Shown here: positions 1 to 7,919 of the stretch, one piece after another
Layout of the letters: each line of letters starts with the position of its first letter
Position numbering within the stretch: the first letter of the stretch is position 1
Assembly (NCBI GenBank): GCA_903879805.1
Contig: CAIRMX010000025.1
Coordinates: forward strand, 1 to 42,234
From: an uncultured Alphaproteobacteria bacterium
Lineage (GTDB): Bacteria > Pseudomonadota > Alphaproteobacteria > Rickettsiales > UBA1997
Direction of reading: 5' to 3'
Length of the DNA stretch: 42,234 nucleotides
Notes under the pieces: model-generated
Seen by the model: the letters and a program-made list of their open reading frames with translations, nothing else
What the model was told of the DNA's origin: nothing
The model's database searches: none
Program-made: the position numbers and the translations under genes

Positions 1-1
1 A

Positions 2-988
2 CGATCACTTATCAGTGGTTTGAAGCCTGCGCCTGAACGCCGACTCCGAAGGGCCCTCCTTCATCTTAATGAGAGCTTGTGCAAAAGTTTACCAAAGTTG
101 CTTCCAACTTTGATTAGCTTTTGCGGCTATGGCACACTGCTAAAAGAGCCGTTTTATTACGGTTTCATGAGGGTTGGTTCAGAGCTTTATAAGCACAAAT
201 ACGAACCACTGATTTCAAAAGAATTATTTGATAAATGCCAAGCGGTAAGACTGAGCTACAAAAAACAGGCTTTTAGGCAGGCTAAGCAGGATTTTATTTT
301 CAAAGGATTGTTGCGCTGCGATGTTTCTGAAAGGTTGGTTTCGTGCGACCTTAAGAAAGGCAAATATGTTTATTTGATATGTCGTGACCCTAAAAATCCT
401 GACAAGAAAATCTTCATCAAAGAAGAGGTGATGTTGGAGCAAATAAAGAAGGTTTTTAAATCTCTGCAAGTTCCTGAAGATCTTTTTAAAATATTGCAGC
501 AGCACTTGATGGATAGTGCTAAAACTGAAAGAGAGTTTCACGCGAGACAAGTCACAAGTCTTGAAAAAGAAAATGCTCAGCTTCAGCAAAAATTTGATAC
601 TCTTTTGGATATGCGTCTTTCCAAGAGTATTACACAGGATGAATATGACAAAAAAGCAACCCAGCTAAAGGAAAGACAAAGACAGATTAACGCCGAATTG
701 AAGATTCATAACGACGCTGACGAACAGTTTGGTGTGACGCTTACCAGCTTGATTTCTCTGGCTTCCAAAGCTTATGAGATTTTTGAAAGTTCGAAAATCA
801 CCGAAAAGAGGCAGTTGATAGCTTTTATGTTTTCGAACTTAAGAATGAATGGCGTGAAGCTGCTATTTGACTTGAAGCAGCCCTTTAATTTGATGATGAA
901 TTTACATAGCCACGCAGAGTGGCTCTGTGTGGGCACCTTTTCGAACTTTTTCTCCAAGTGGTCTAGAGTGTTGATAAATAAGGCTTGA
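2..988 (+). CDS. Large serine recombinase, C-terminal part (5' partial, probably frameshifted)
   Basis: This is the C-terminal portion of a large serine (resolvase/invertase-type) site-specific recombinase, the kind that integrates or excises mobile elements. The reading frame is open from nt 2, and the first possible internal start is TTG at nt 20. The catalytic N-terminal resolvase domain is absent or lies left of the window. Visible parts are the end of the recombinase domain (KEPFYYGFM, then EPLISKELFDKCQ, typical of the family), a zinc-ribbon-like stretch with Cys residues (LLRCDVSERLVSCDL, later ICRD), and a long charged coiled coil (about residues 165-230). In another frame, nt 1-33 encode TITYQWFEACA followed by a stop, which resembles the family sequence expected just upstream. 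A +1 shift near nt 30 is therefore likely and the gene may be dead. No partner mobile-element genes are visible. Confidence 0.7.
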   Translation, partial: RSLISGLKPAPERRLRRALLHLNESLCKSLPKLLPTLISFCGYGTLLKEPFYYGFMRVGSELYKHKYEPLISKELFDKCQAVRLSYKKQAFRQAKQDFIFKGLLRCDVSERLVSCDLKKGKYVYLICRDPKNPDKKIFIKEEVMLEQIKKVFKSLQVPEDLFKILQQHLMDSAKTEREFHARQVTSLEKENAQLQQKFDTLLDMRLSKSITQDEYDKKATQLKERQRQINAELKIHNDADEQFGVTLTSLISLASKAYEIFESSKITEKRQLIAFMFSNLRMNGVKLLFDLKQPFNLMMNLHSHAEWLCVGTFSNFFSKWSRVLINKA

Positions 989-1057
989 GGACTTGGCTTT
1001 CTATTTCGAGATTTTTCAACTGAACAAGCGAAGGCATCTTTTCGAACTTTTTCTCCA
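932..1057. repeat. 25-bp imperfect direct repeat flanking the recombinase 3' end
   Basis: Positions 932-956 and 1033-1057 are direct copies differing at one base (C at 936, T at 1037). They begin 101 bp apart; the core shared by both is TTTTCGAACTTTTTCTCCA. The first copy is inside the last codons of the recombinase frame and the second is just beyond its stop. Such a pair could come from a small duplication or could be a trace of an attachment/crossover site at the gene's end. A short hairpin lies just before the first copy (arms 911-919 and 923-931, one G-T pair). Confidence 0.6.
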
Positions 1058-1208
1058 TCCCAAGACAAGGGAAAAATATCATCAAAAAATAATACAAAGC
1101 TCAATATTTTCATCGGGGGTTTTTGTTTTTTATTGTGTTAGCTCGATCATAGTGTAATCTGTTGCGCACGACTATTGGCAATTTTTATCAAATTTGCGTA
1201 AAGATATT

Positions 1209-2249
1209 ATGACCGAAATAAAAACATGCACCAGATGCATTCTGACATCACAGATTCCAAACATTTCATTTAACGCCGATGGCGTTTGTAATTTTTGCAC
1301 TGATTACGAAAAAGAAAAACAATATCTAGATCGCGACTATGTTGCCTTGGAGAAAAAAATGATCTCCACATTAAAGGTTAGCAAAAAGCATCCTTACGAT
1401 TGCATGGTGCTTTACAGCGGTGGTAAAGACAGCACTTACATGCTTTACAGACTGGCTAATCACTACAAACTAAGAGTTCTTGCCTTCACCTTCGATAATC
1501 ATTTTATTCCACCAGAAACTTACGCCAACATCGACAGAGTTCTTAAAAAGATTAATGTTGATCATATCGTTTACAAACCATCGTGGAATTTGACCAAAAC
1601 CATGTTCAATGCCAGTTTTGAAAATTCTGGACTCAAAGAAAGTTCAAAGGAATTGGCGTTTATGATTGGTCATGCATGCTGGCCTTGCTTCACTCAAATC
1701 GCTTTGCATTCAATCAGACTTGCTGCAGAAAAAGACATTCCAAACATTGTGGTTGGCACAACTCCAGGACAGTTGAGACAGAAAAAATATGACATGAATT
1801 CGAAATTTGATGGGCTAACAGATGTTTACAAAAACATGATTATGCCAATGATCAATTTGCTTAAAGCGCTTGGTAAAAATGATGTAATCGACAGCTTTAA
1901 TATTTCGTTGTGGAAGAAGCTAAAAATCATGAGAATGAATCTTGTGCCGTTCTTCGAATACAACAAATACAACGAGCATGAAGTTTATGAAACGATAGAA
2001 AGAGAGCTTGATTGGCGTAAAATGAAAAGCACTGATTCTTGCTCTACCAACTGCCAGTTAAATTCCCTCGGCATCGCAATTCACCAAAAGAAATACAATT
2101 TGCATCCGTACGTTATTCCTTTGGCAAGAGATGTTAGAGAAGGATTGATGACTAGAGAGGAAGCTTTAACTGCGGTAAGCGGTCAGGTTAATGGAAAACT
2201 AGTTGATCACATCGCCGAGAGCTTCGGACTCGATTTGAATAAAATGTGA
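1209..2249 (+). CDS. PP-loop ATPase, N-acetyl sugar amidotransferase-like (WbpG/PseA type)
   Basis: 346 aa from ATG 1209; an in-frame TTG at 1194 would add five residues. The PP-loop SGGKDS (residues 70-75) marks an ATP-pyrophosphatase that adenylates its substrate. The N-terminus has two Cys pairs (C7/C10 and C27/C30, CTRC and CNFC) around the stretch PNISFNADGVCNFC, as in WbpG/PseA-type amidotransferases that put an amidino group on LPS or flagellin sugars. A further CWPC pair is at 157-160 and more Cys lie near DSCSTNC, so a metal or sulfur-transfer role is also possible. The usual sugar-pathway neighbours (glutaminase WbpH/HisH type, epimerases) are missing. The 3' end overlaps the convergent reductase gene by 51 bp. 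Family is fairly sure; substrate is unknown. Confidence 0.75.
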   Translation: MTEIKTCTRCILTSQIPNISFNADGVCNFCTDYEKEKQYLDRDYVALEKKMISTLKVSKKHPYDCMVLYSGGKDSTYMLYRLANHYKLRVLAFTFDNHFIPPETYANIDRVLKKINVDHIVYKPSWNLTKTMFNASFENSGLKESSKELAFMIGHACWPCFTQIALHSIRLAAEKDIPNIVVGTTPGQLRQKKYDMNSKFDGLTDVYKNMIMPMINLLKALGKNDVIDSFNISLWKKLKIMRMNLVPFFEYNKYNEHEVYETIERELDWRKMKSTDSCSTNCQLNSLGIAIHQKKYNLHPYVIPLARDVREGLMTREEALTAVSGQVNGKLVDHIAESFGLDLNKM

Positions 2250-3392
2250 ATCTGTGATTAATTTCGCTTGAGGAACAGTTTTAATCATGTCGCCATTTTT
2301 CCCTGAGAATGGCCCGAGGTTAAATTTGTATTTATCCAAAAGACGATCTACCAGATCAATTTTTTCAACATCCGGAATGCCGGTTACAAAATCTTCGCTA
2401 ATTCCTTCTTTCCAAGCCACATAACCTTCAGCGCAGCAAGTATAACAATCCTGAGAAGTTGGTAATCTAAATGGGAAGCCAGTGTTAAAGCCTTCCGGTC
2501 CTCTCGCATAGCATTCAACATAAAGGGTGTCATTTCTTGAGCCAAGCTCCGCTTCAAGACTTGCAGCACGAGGGTGAGAATCATCAATCCAGAATTTTGC
2601 TCTCTTTAAGTCGTTCTCAGTTAAATAAGGAACGCTGTTGTTACTCACTAAAATTGCGCCATCAAATTCTGGCATAGCAGTTGATGCTTCAAAGCAATAA
2701 ATGGAAACTTTTAAATCTTTACACTTTGTTATTTTGAGCAACTCTTCTGCCTGAGTTTTTAGCAGAGCCATTTTATCGTAAAGATCGATCAAAATTATTT
2801 CTTGGGGAGTAGATGAATAAGCGATTGATTGACTGACAGCTTTTCCAAGCCTTCCAGCGGCTCCAAAAATTGCTAAACTAATCTTTTCGTAATCACAGTT
2901 TGTTTGTTTTGCAGCATGAACCGCCCATTTTTTTAAAGTTGCAGCAGTTGCAGCATGACCCGTTGTTATAAATGGATTTGCCAGAGGTCGTGGAAGCTTA
3001 CCATAGTTGCAGACATAAGGGGTTGAAGCACCCATTGCCACCATTCTTAAATTGCATTCAGCAGCAAGTTCCAAAGCAGGGAAAAATTGCTTTGCTCTAA
3101 ATTCTCTCATTCCACCAGAGGAGCCTATCCACATATCTATTGGAACTGGCATGGCGATATTAACCCCGATTATCCCATCACCATCATACATTTCTGAGGC
3201 TACGAAAGGTGGAGTGTCCCATAACTCTCTTTCAAATGACGGGCTTCTTTCTTTAACGTTATCGTAAGCAAATGATAGGGTTTCCCAGTCTGTGGAGTGA
3301 AATAAAAAGCCAAGACCTCCTTCTTTGGGCAGCTTCGAGCGAACTTCTTCAGGAGAGATATATCGTTTTAATTTTAACTTTGGCGCCTCCAA
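2199..3392 (-). CDS. NAD(P)-dependent reductase resembling long-chain acyl-ACP reductase (AAR)
   Basis: 397 aa, starting at TTG 3392 with GAGAGG five bases upstream; no in-frame ATG comes earlier than residue 68. A Rossmann motif (GAAGRLG, residues 177-183) follows FITTGHAATAA (141-151). This matches the spacing of the FTTGNTHTA block and GATGDIG loop in cyanobacterial acyl-ACP reductases. The sequence CYTCCAEGYVAWKEG (316-330) aligns with the active-site Cys region of AAR (ACFAEAMLLEFEG), making C319 the candidate nucleophile. AAR makes fatty aldehydes from acyl-ACP; whether this protein does so is inference from distant similarity. Other NAD-binding dehydrogenases (shikimate or saccharopine type) remain possible. 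The gene is convergent with the PP-loop gene and their 3' ends overlap by 51 bp. Confidence 0.55.
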   Translation of the reverse strand: MEAPKLKLKRYISPEEVRSKLPKEGGLGFLFHSTDWETLSFAYDNVKERSPSFERELWDTPPFVASEMYDGDGIIGVNIAMPVPIDMWIGSSGGMREFRAKQFFPALELAAECNLRMVAMGASTPYVCNYGKLPRPLANPFITTGHAATAATLKKWAVHAAKQTNCDYEKISLAIFGAAGRLGKAVSQSIAYSSTPQEIILIDLYDKMALLKTQAEELLKITKCKDLKVSIYCFEASTAMPEFDGAILVSNNSVPYLTENDLKRAKFWIDDSHPRAASLEAELGSRNDTLYVECYARGPEGFNTGFPFRLPTSQDCYTCCAEGYVAWKEGISEDFVTGIPDVEKIDLVDRLLDKYKFNLGPFSGKNGDMIKTVPQAKLITDSHFIQIESEALGDVIN

Positions 3393-3795
3393 TCAAACCT
3401 CTCATATTTGTTACCAAAGATCGCTGCCACATTCGGCAATACTGCACCGATTACGAATAAATTTCATGGTATTTCGTGAGTATGTTTGTTAGGTGATGAT
3501 GATTTGTGTCAAAATAACTTCAAAAGAAGCGCCATTGCAGCGCTTGAGGCATCGTTTCATTTCGAGACAAGATCGCGGCTTTTTATCTAAAAAATCCGAA
3601 ATCAATCAGCAGTCTTTTTAACAACATAAGACTTATTTGATAACATTGCGCTCTTTCTGCTTGATAAAAAGTGTCCAAAATAGCTACAATACTGGTCGCA
3701 TAAACGTTTTTGGCCTCGAAAGATTTTTAAATAGCAAAGACCAAGTTTATGATGATTTTTTTAAAAATTTGTAATCAACGACCGTATAAAATCTG
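3393..3795. other. 403-bp intergenic region between divergent reductase and kinase genes
   Basis: No convincing gene is seen. It must carry the promoter of the minus-strand reductase and that of the plus-strand kinase. A small hairpin (arms 3527-3532 and 3540-3545, AAGCGC/GCGCTT) lies in the middle without a T-run, so it does not look like a terminator. A sigma70-like promoter is at 3661-3690. No tRNA or recognised small RNA was found. Confidence 0.5.
3661..3690 (+). promoter_or_regulatory. Candidate sigma70 promoter for the CqsS-like kinase
   Basis: TTGATA at 3661-3666 and TACAAT at 3685-3690 are separated by 18 bases, each one mismatch from a -35/-10 consensus position set. It would give a leader of about 100 nt before ATG 3796. 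AT-rich DNA produces such matches by chance, so this is only a candidate. Confidence 0.35.
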
Positions 3796-6435
3796 ATGAC
3801 CGGGAATATTCGTAGTGTTTTGGCATATCTAATCGCTTATTTTAAATATGCTTTCAGAAGAGGCACTTTCATAACGAAGGATAACTTGAAAGCTGCTGTA
3901 CTCGTTGGAACAGTTGGACACCCATTGTTTGCCATCCTCCACCTTTATGTTTTTAAGATGCCGTGGGACACCATCCCGCTTAAAACATGCGCAGGCTTAA
4001 TTTGCTTATTGCTTGCAACAAAAGATCACTGGCCACAGTCGTTTAAGAAGTTTTTTCCTGCCTACTGGCATTTCATGCTGATATTCAATCTGCCATTTTT
4101 GATAACGCTGACAGCGCTAAATAATGACATGATCAAAACATGGCCTATGTGGGAATTAATAATGCTCTACATACTGATTATGTACGTTCCGCATTGGTTT
4201 GTGTTTTTATTTGATCTCGCAATTGGTGTTGGGTGCGCTTTTCTTGTCCATAGCGCCGTCAGTCTGACATTTTATGTTCCGATCTCAGTTCAAAATCCAA
4301 ACCTCGATCTGATTCTTTATTTATCGACTTTTGCGTTTGCGATTGTTTCAGGACTGGTCTTCAGCTACAGTAATGCCAAGGGTATTGCCAACGAAGAAAG
4401 AGCAAAAATCTTTAAATCTCTTGCCGGATCGATTGCTCACGAACTTAGAAACCCTCTTAATGCGATCAATTTAGTTGGAGCTCAAATCAATGATTTAGCA
4501 TCTGATCTCGATAAACAAAACGGAAGTAGTTATCAGGTTAAGTATAACAGCGAAAGCTCCGTGGTGCCAGGAGTAAGCATCATCCCAACTGCAAAATCAA
4601 AACTTCTAAACCTCACCTCACATATTAGCGATTCAATCGCCAACGCCAATAATATCATCAACATCATCCTTGGAGATTTAAGCGAAAAGAAAATTGATCC
4701 CGAAGACTTTGTTTATCTTGAGCCGGATAAAATTTTGCCAGATATTATCGAAAAATTTGGTTACCGAAACGATGAGGAAAAAGCCAAAGTTAAACTTCTG
4801 CCACCAAGAAATGGGGACGATAATTTTTTACTCAAAGCAGTTCCAGATCGCCTAACTTACATCGTTTTCAATCTTCTTAAAAACGCCCTTTATTACCTGA
4901 ATCAATTTCCTGAATCTGTCGTTACCGTTGGCACTGAAAAAAGAACGATTAGCGGAACTGAGTATAATGCGATTTATGTTAACGATACTGGTCCAGGAAT
5001 TCCACCACACATCATTCCAAAATTATTTGGTGATTTTTACACCTCCGGCAAAAAAGAAGGGACTGGTTTGGGTCTGTCATTTTGCAAAAGAAATATGCAG
5101 ATGTTTGGCGGCGATATAATTTGCGAATCTGAGTTTGGAAAATGGACGAGATTTTCTCTTTTGTTTCCGAATCTTTCGGAAGAAGAGGTCAGAAGAGCTA
5201 AATTGGAAGGTAAGAAGAAAAAAATATTGTTGGTCGATGATCAAGAAGTGAACTTAATTACCACAAAATCTAAGTTAGAAAAAATCCTACTTTATGTTTC
5301 CTGTGATGTTGCAAGAAGTGGTAAAGAAGCAATCAGCATGGCGAGGCAAAACAAATATCAGCTGATTTTAATGGACGTTCAAATGCCAGAAATTAGCGGC
5401 ATTGAGGCTACAAAAAAAATCAGATCATACGACAAAGAAATTCCAATTATCGCACTAACTTCATTAAACAGAGAATCGTTCCGAAAAGAAGTTGGAAGCG
5501 AGATTTCGCAGAAGGATTTCAATTACTATTTGAGCAAGTCATCCAGAGATAATATTTTGTATCGCGGCGTCAGTAAATGGATGACCGACTCAGAGGATGA
5601 TATGTCGTACGTTGGAACGAAAGAAGACTGTCTCAGAATTTTTCACGGAAAAAAAGTAATCCTTGCCGATGATCAGCAAATAAATCGCTTGATGACAAAA
5701 CGAAGTTTGGAGTCATCAGGTCTTTTTGTAGTTGAAGCGAGTGACGGAAAAGAGCTGCTGGAAATTTATCAAAAGAGCCTTGATGCGTCTGGTAGATCAG
5801 ACTTCGACGCAGTGATCACTGATGTTAACATGCCGCCTCATGATGGCGATGATGCCGCAAAAGAAATCAGGGCAATTGAGGCATCTAATAAAATTAGTCA
5901 TCACAATGAAATGCCAATTATCGCGCTAAGTGGCGATGGTGACAAAGAAGACATTCACCATTTCTTTGAATGCCAAATGACGGATTACTTTATCAAAGGG
6001 GGTAAGCCGGAATTACTTCTAAAAATTATTGCCAATTATTTGATAAAAAAAGAAGCGGGAATCGAAAGCGCACTTGTTGCAAATAAAGAATCAAGCTGCG
6101 GCGATTCAGTAAAATTCTGCGACTTAAATCAAAGTGCACTTGAACATTTTAGCAAAGAAGAGAGGGCTACAATTTTTGACCTTTTTATCAAAGACAGCGA
6201 TGAAATCATGTCGAAACTTTCCCAAAGTAAAAGCGTTGGAGATGTAAGAGGTTTGCTACTTCATATTCACTCAATCAAAGGAATGGCCGCAAATATCGGA
6301 GCTGACAGATTGTTTAATTACACAAAAATAGTTGAGCCAAAAATCAAAGATGGAAGTGCGCCAAAAAATTGGATAGACGACTTAGAAAAAATTTACTCAG
6401 ATCTGAAAAACGAAGTTAAAATTCTTATCAGATAA
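3796..6435 (+). CDS. CqsS/LqsS-like quorum-sensing hybrid histidine kinase with two receivers and Hpt
   Basis: An 879-aa inner-membrane sensor kinase. The N-terminus (about residues 35-195) has roughly six hydrophobic segments and resembles the alpha-hydroxyketone sensor CqsS of Vibrio: a Pro-rich cytoplasmic loop after a leading helix, then WPQSFKKFFPAYWHF and similar patterns. The HisKA H-box is IAHELRNPLNA (H215). HATPase_c shows NLLKNALYY (N359/N363), NDTGPGIP (396-403) and GTGLGLSFCKRNM (422-434). Receiver 1 has DD481-482, phosphoacceptor D527 and K581. Receiver 2 has DD625-626, D676 and K735. The C-terminal Hpt carries HSIKGM with H825. All phosphorelay residues are present, so a complete His-Asp-His route can run inside one protein, whereas CqsS itself has one receiver. 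No CqsA/LqsA synthase is nearby. The ligand is inferred, not shown. Confidence 0.85.
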   Translation: MTGNIRSVLAYLIAYFKYAFRRGTFITKDNLKAAVLVGTVGHPLFAILHLYVFKMPWDTIPLKTCAGLICLLLATKDHWPQSFKKFFPAYWHFMLIFNLPFLITLTALNNDMIKTWPMWELIMLYILIMYVPHWFVFLFDLAIGVGCAFLVHSAVSLTFYVPISVQNPNLDLILYLSTFAFAIVSGLVFSYSNAKGIANEERAKIFKSLAGSIAHELRNPLNAINLVGAQINDLASDLDKQNGSSYQVKYNSESSVVPGVSIIPTAKSKLLNLTSHISDSIANANNIINIILGDLSEKKIDPEDFVYLEPDKILPDIIEKFGYRNDEEKAKVKLLPPRNGDDNFLLKAVPDRLTYIVFNLLKNALYYLNQFPESVVTVGTEKRTISGTEYNAIYVNDTGPGIPPHIIPKLFGDFYTSGKKEGTGLGLSFCKRNMQMFGGDIICESEFGKWTRFSLLFPNLSEEEVRRAKLEGKKKKILLVDDQEVNLITTKSKLEKILLYVSCDVARSGKEAISMARQNKYQLILMDVQMPEISGIEATKKIRSYDKEIPIIALTSLNRESFRKEVGSEISQKDFNYYLSKSSRDNILYRGVSKWMTDSEDDMSYVGTKEDCLRIFHGKKVILADDQQINRLMTKRSLESSGLFVVEASDGKELLEIYQKSLDASGRSDFDAVITDVNMPPHDGDDAAKEIRAIEASNKISHHNEMPIIALSGDGDKEDIHHFFECQMTDYFIKGGKPELLLKIIANYLIKKEAGIESALVANKESSCGDSVKFCDLNQSALEHFSKEERATIFDLFIKDSDEIMSKLSQSKSVGDVRGLLLHIHSIKGMAANIGADRLFNYTKIVEPKIKDGSAPKNWIDDLEKIYSDLKNEVKILIR

Positions 6436-6573
6436 ATTTTATATCCTGCTCATTTTTGAACACTCACCAAGTGAACTTAGTTAAACTGACTCAATGATGT
6501 TGATGTTTTTGGCTAAATGGATAGACTGACAGAGCGATTTTTATTTTTTTGACTAACAAACCAACAAAATGAC

Positions 6574-7818
6574 ATGAAATTTAATCACAAGCACCTTCTT
6601 TCTGCTTTGGCTATTTTGGCCGCGACTACCACCCAATCTTTTGCTTCGGGATACTCAACCGATTCAACCTCAGCATCTGGGCTGGGAAATGCTTATGCCG
6701 GCTCCGTTACCGGAGTTCATGATGTTAGTGATATGTTCTTCAACCCTTCAGTAACTGCGGGTCTTGATAAAAATCAGTTTATTGCATCCATGACTTACAT
6801 TAAACTTGACGTTGATTCTGATGGAGCTGCTGGAAAATTCTCGGGTGGTGGAAGTGTAAGTGGCGGTGATTCAAGAAATGCTGGTTCAAATAACTTCATT
6901 CCAGCTTTCTACTTAGCCACACCAATCAACGACAAAACCACTTTCAACTTATCGGTAACTTCACCTTTTGGTCTAGCCACAAAATATAACCCAACTTGGG
7001 CTGGAAGATATCAGGCGGTTGAAAGCTCAATCTCAACTGTAAATTTTAACCCTTCAGTTTCTTACAAACTATCTGACAAACTTTCTGTCGGCGCTGGTGT
7101 TGTTGCTCAATATTATCAAGCAACTCTTACAAAATCCGTGTTTACTGGCGGCAATGACGCAACTGGAAAATTAAGTGGTAGCGACTGGGGTTATGGATAT
7201 AACCTTGGTGCAAGCTACAAATTTAACGATCAGTTAAAAGTTGGCTTAGGTTATCGCTCAAAAATCGATTACAATTTGTCAGGAACAACCAAAATTGCTG
7301 ATCTTGGAATGTATTCTGATTTCAACGCCAAAACCGCAACTCCTGAATCTTTAACTGCAGGTGTCGCTTACAAGCTAAACCAAACAGTGGAACTGGCTTA
7401 TGATACCACTTGGACAAGATGGTCTCGCTTAAAAAGCCTCGTGGTTAACGCTCATCAAAACTCAAATCTCAACGATACCACAACTTTCAACTGGCACGAT
7501 TCTTTCCTTCATTCAGTTGGTGCAAACTTCACAGTTAATGAAAAAACTTTGATCAGAGTTGGTACTGCTTACGAGAAAGATGCAGTCACTGATGCAAATC
7601 GTGGCCCAAGAGTTCCTGGTGGCGATAGAGTTTGGACAACTCTTGGCTTTAACCAAAAACTTGGTAATGGTTGGGCTTTTGATGGCGCATACTCTCACCA
7701 ATTTTACAGAGCGGCAAATATGAATATTTCTAACTCTTCAGCCACAGTTCCAAGCCTTTCAGCAAAATATAAAACAAAAGTTGATGTCTTCTCAATTGCT
7801 TTGAAAAAAGACTTCTAG
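6574..7818 (+). CDS. FadL/OmpP1-family outer membrane transport protein
   Basis: A 414-aa beta-barrel of the FadL family, which moves long-chain fatty acids and other hydrophobic compounds across the outer membrane. A Sec signal peptide occupies about residues 1-24, with a SFA-SG cleavage region. The mature N-terminus follows the FadL pattern: short hatch start, SASGLGNAYAG, then DVSDMFFNPS (the family's 'aFfNPA' motif). Later blocks PFGLATKYNPTWAGRY, GYRSKIDY and the terminal aromatic residue (KKDF) also fit. Its length is close to that of other FadL-like proteins. It lies 138 bp downstream of the sensor kinase on the same strand and is followed by a terminator, so it could be transcribed with the kinase or alone. 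No clear Shine-Dalgarno precedes ATG 6574. Confidence 0.88.
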   Translation: MKFNHKHLLSALAILAATTTQSFASGYSTDSTSASGLGNAYAGSVTGVHDVSDMFFNPSVTAGLDKNQFIASMTYIKLDVDSDGAAGKFSGGGSVSGGDSRNAGSNNFIPAFYLATPINDKTTFNLSVTSPFGLATKYNPTWAGRYQAVESSISTVNFNPSVSYKLSDKLSVGAGVVAQYYQATLTKSVFTGGNDATGKLSGSDWGYGYNLGASYKFNDQLKVGLGYRSKIDYNLSGTTKIADLGMYSDFNAKTATPESLTAGVAYKLNQTVELAYDTTWTRWSRLKSLVVNAHQNSNLNDTTTFNWHDSFLHSVGANFTVNEKTLIRVGTAYEKDAVTDANRGPRVPGGDRVWTTLGFNQKLGNGWAFDGAYSHQFYRAANMNISNSSATVPSLSAKYKTKVDVFSIALKKDF

Positions 7819-7828
7819 AAAATTTTCA

Positions 7829-7880
7829 CTCAAGCTCACTTAACAAAAAAAGCTTTGTGGGCTTGAGTTTCTGGCATTTT
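7829..7880 (+). terminator. Rho-independent-like terminator after the fadL-family gene
   Basis: Arms CTCAAGCTCAC (7829-7839) and GTGGGCTTGAG (7857-7867) pair over 11 bp with one G-T pair. They enclose a 17-nt A-rich loop and are followed by TTTCTGGCATTTTT. The T-tract is interrupted, so it may be moderate in strength. Confidence 0.6.
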
Positions 7881-7919
7881 TATGCAAGAGTGCACCTTTT
7901 GAATTAATGAATATTTTTG

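Noticed and set aside
772..1113. 113-aa minus-strand frame over the recombinase end
   Set aside because: Low-complexity, antisense to the recombinase coiled coil, and without recognisable domains.
3412..3460. Short plus-strand stretch reading CHIRQYCTDYE, like CNFCTDYEKEK of the PP-loop protein
   Set aside because: Considered as a remnant of a duplicated PP-loop gene, but only about 16 bp match and there is no further similarity, so chance is likely.
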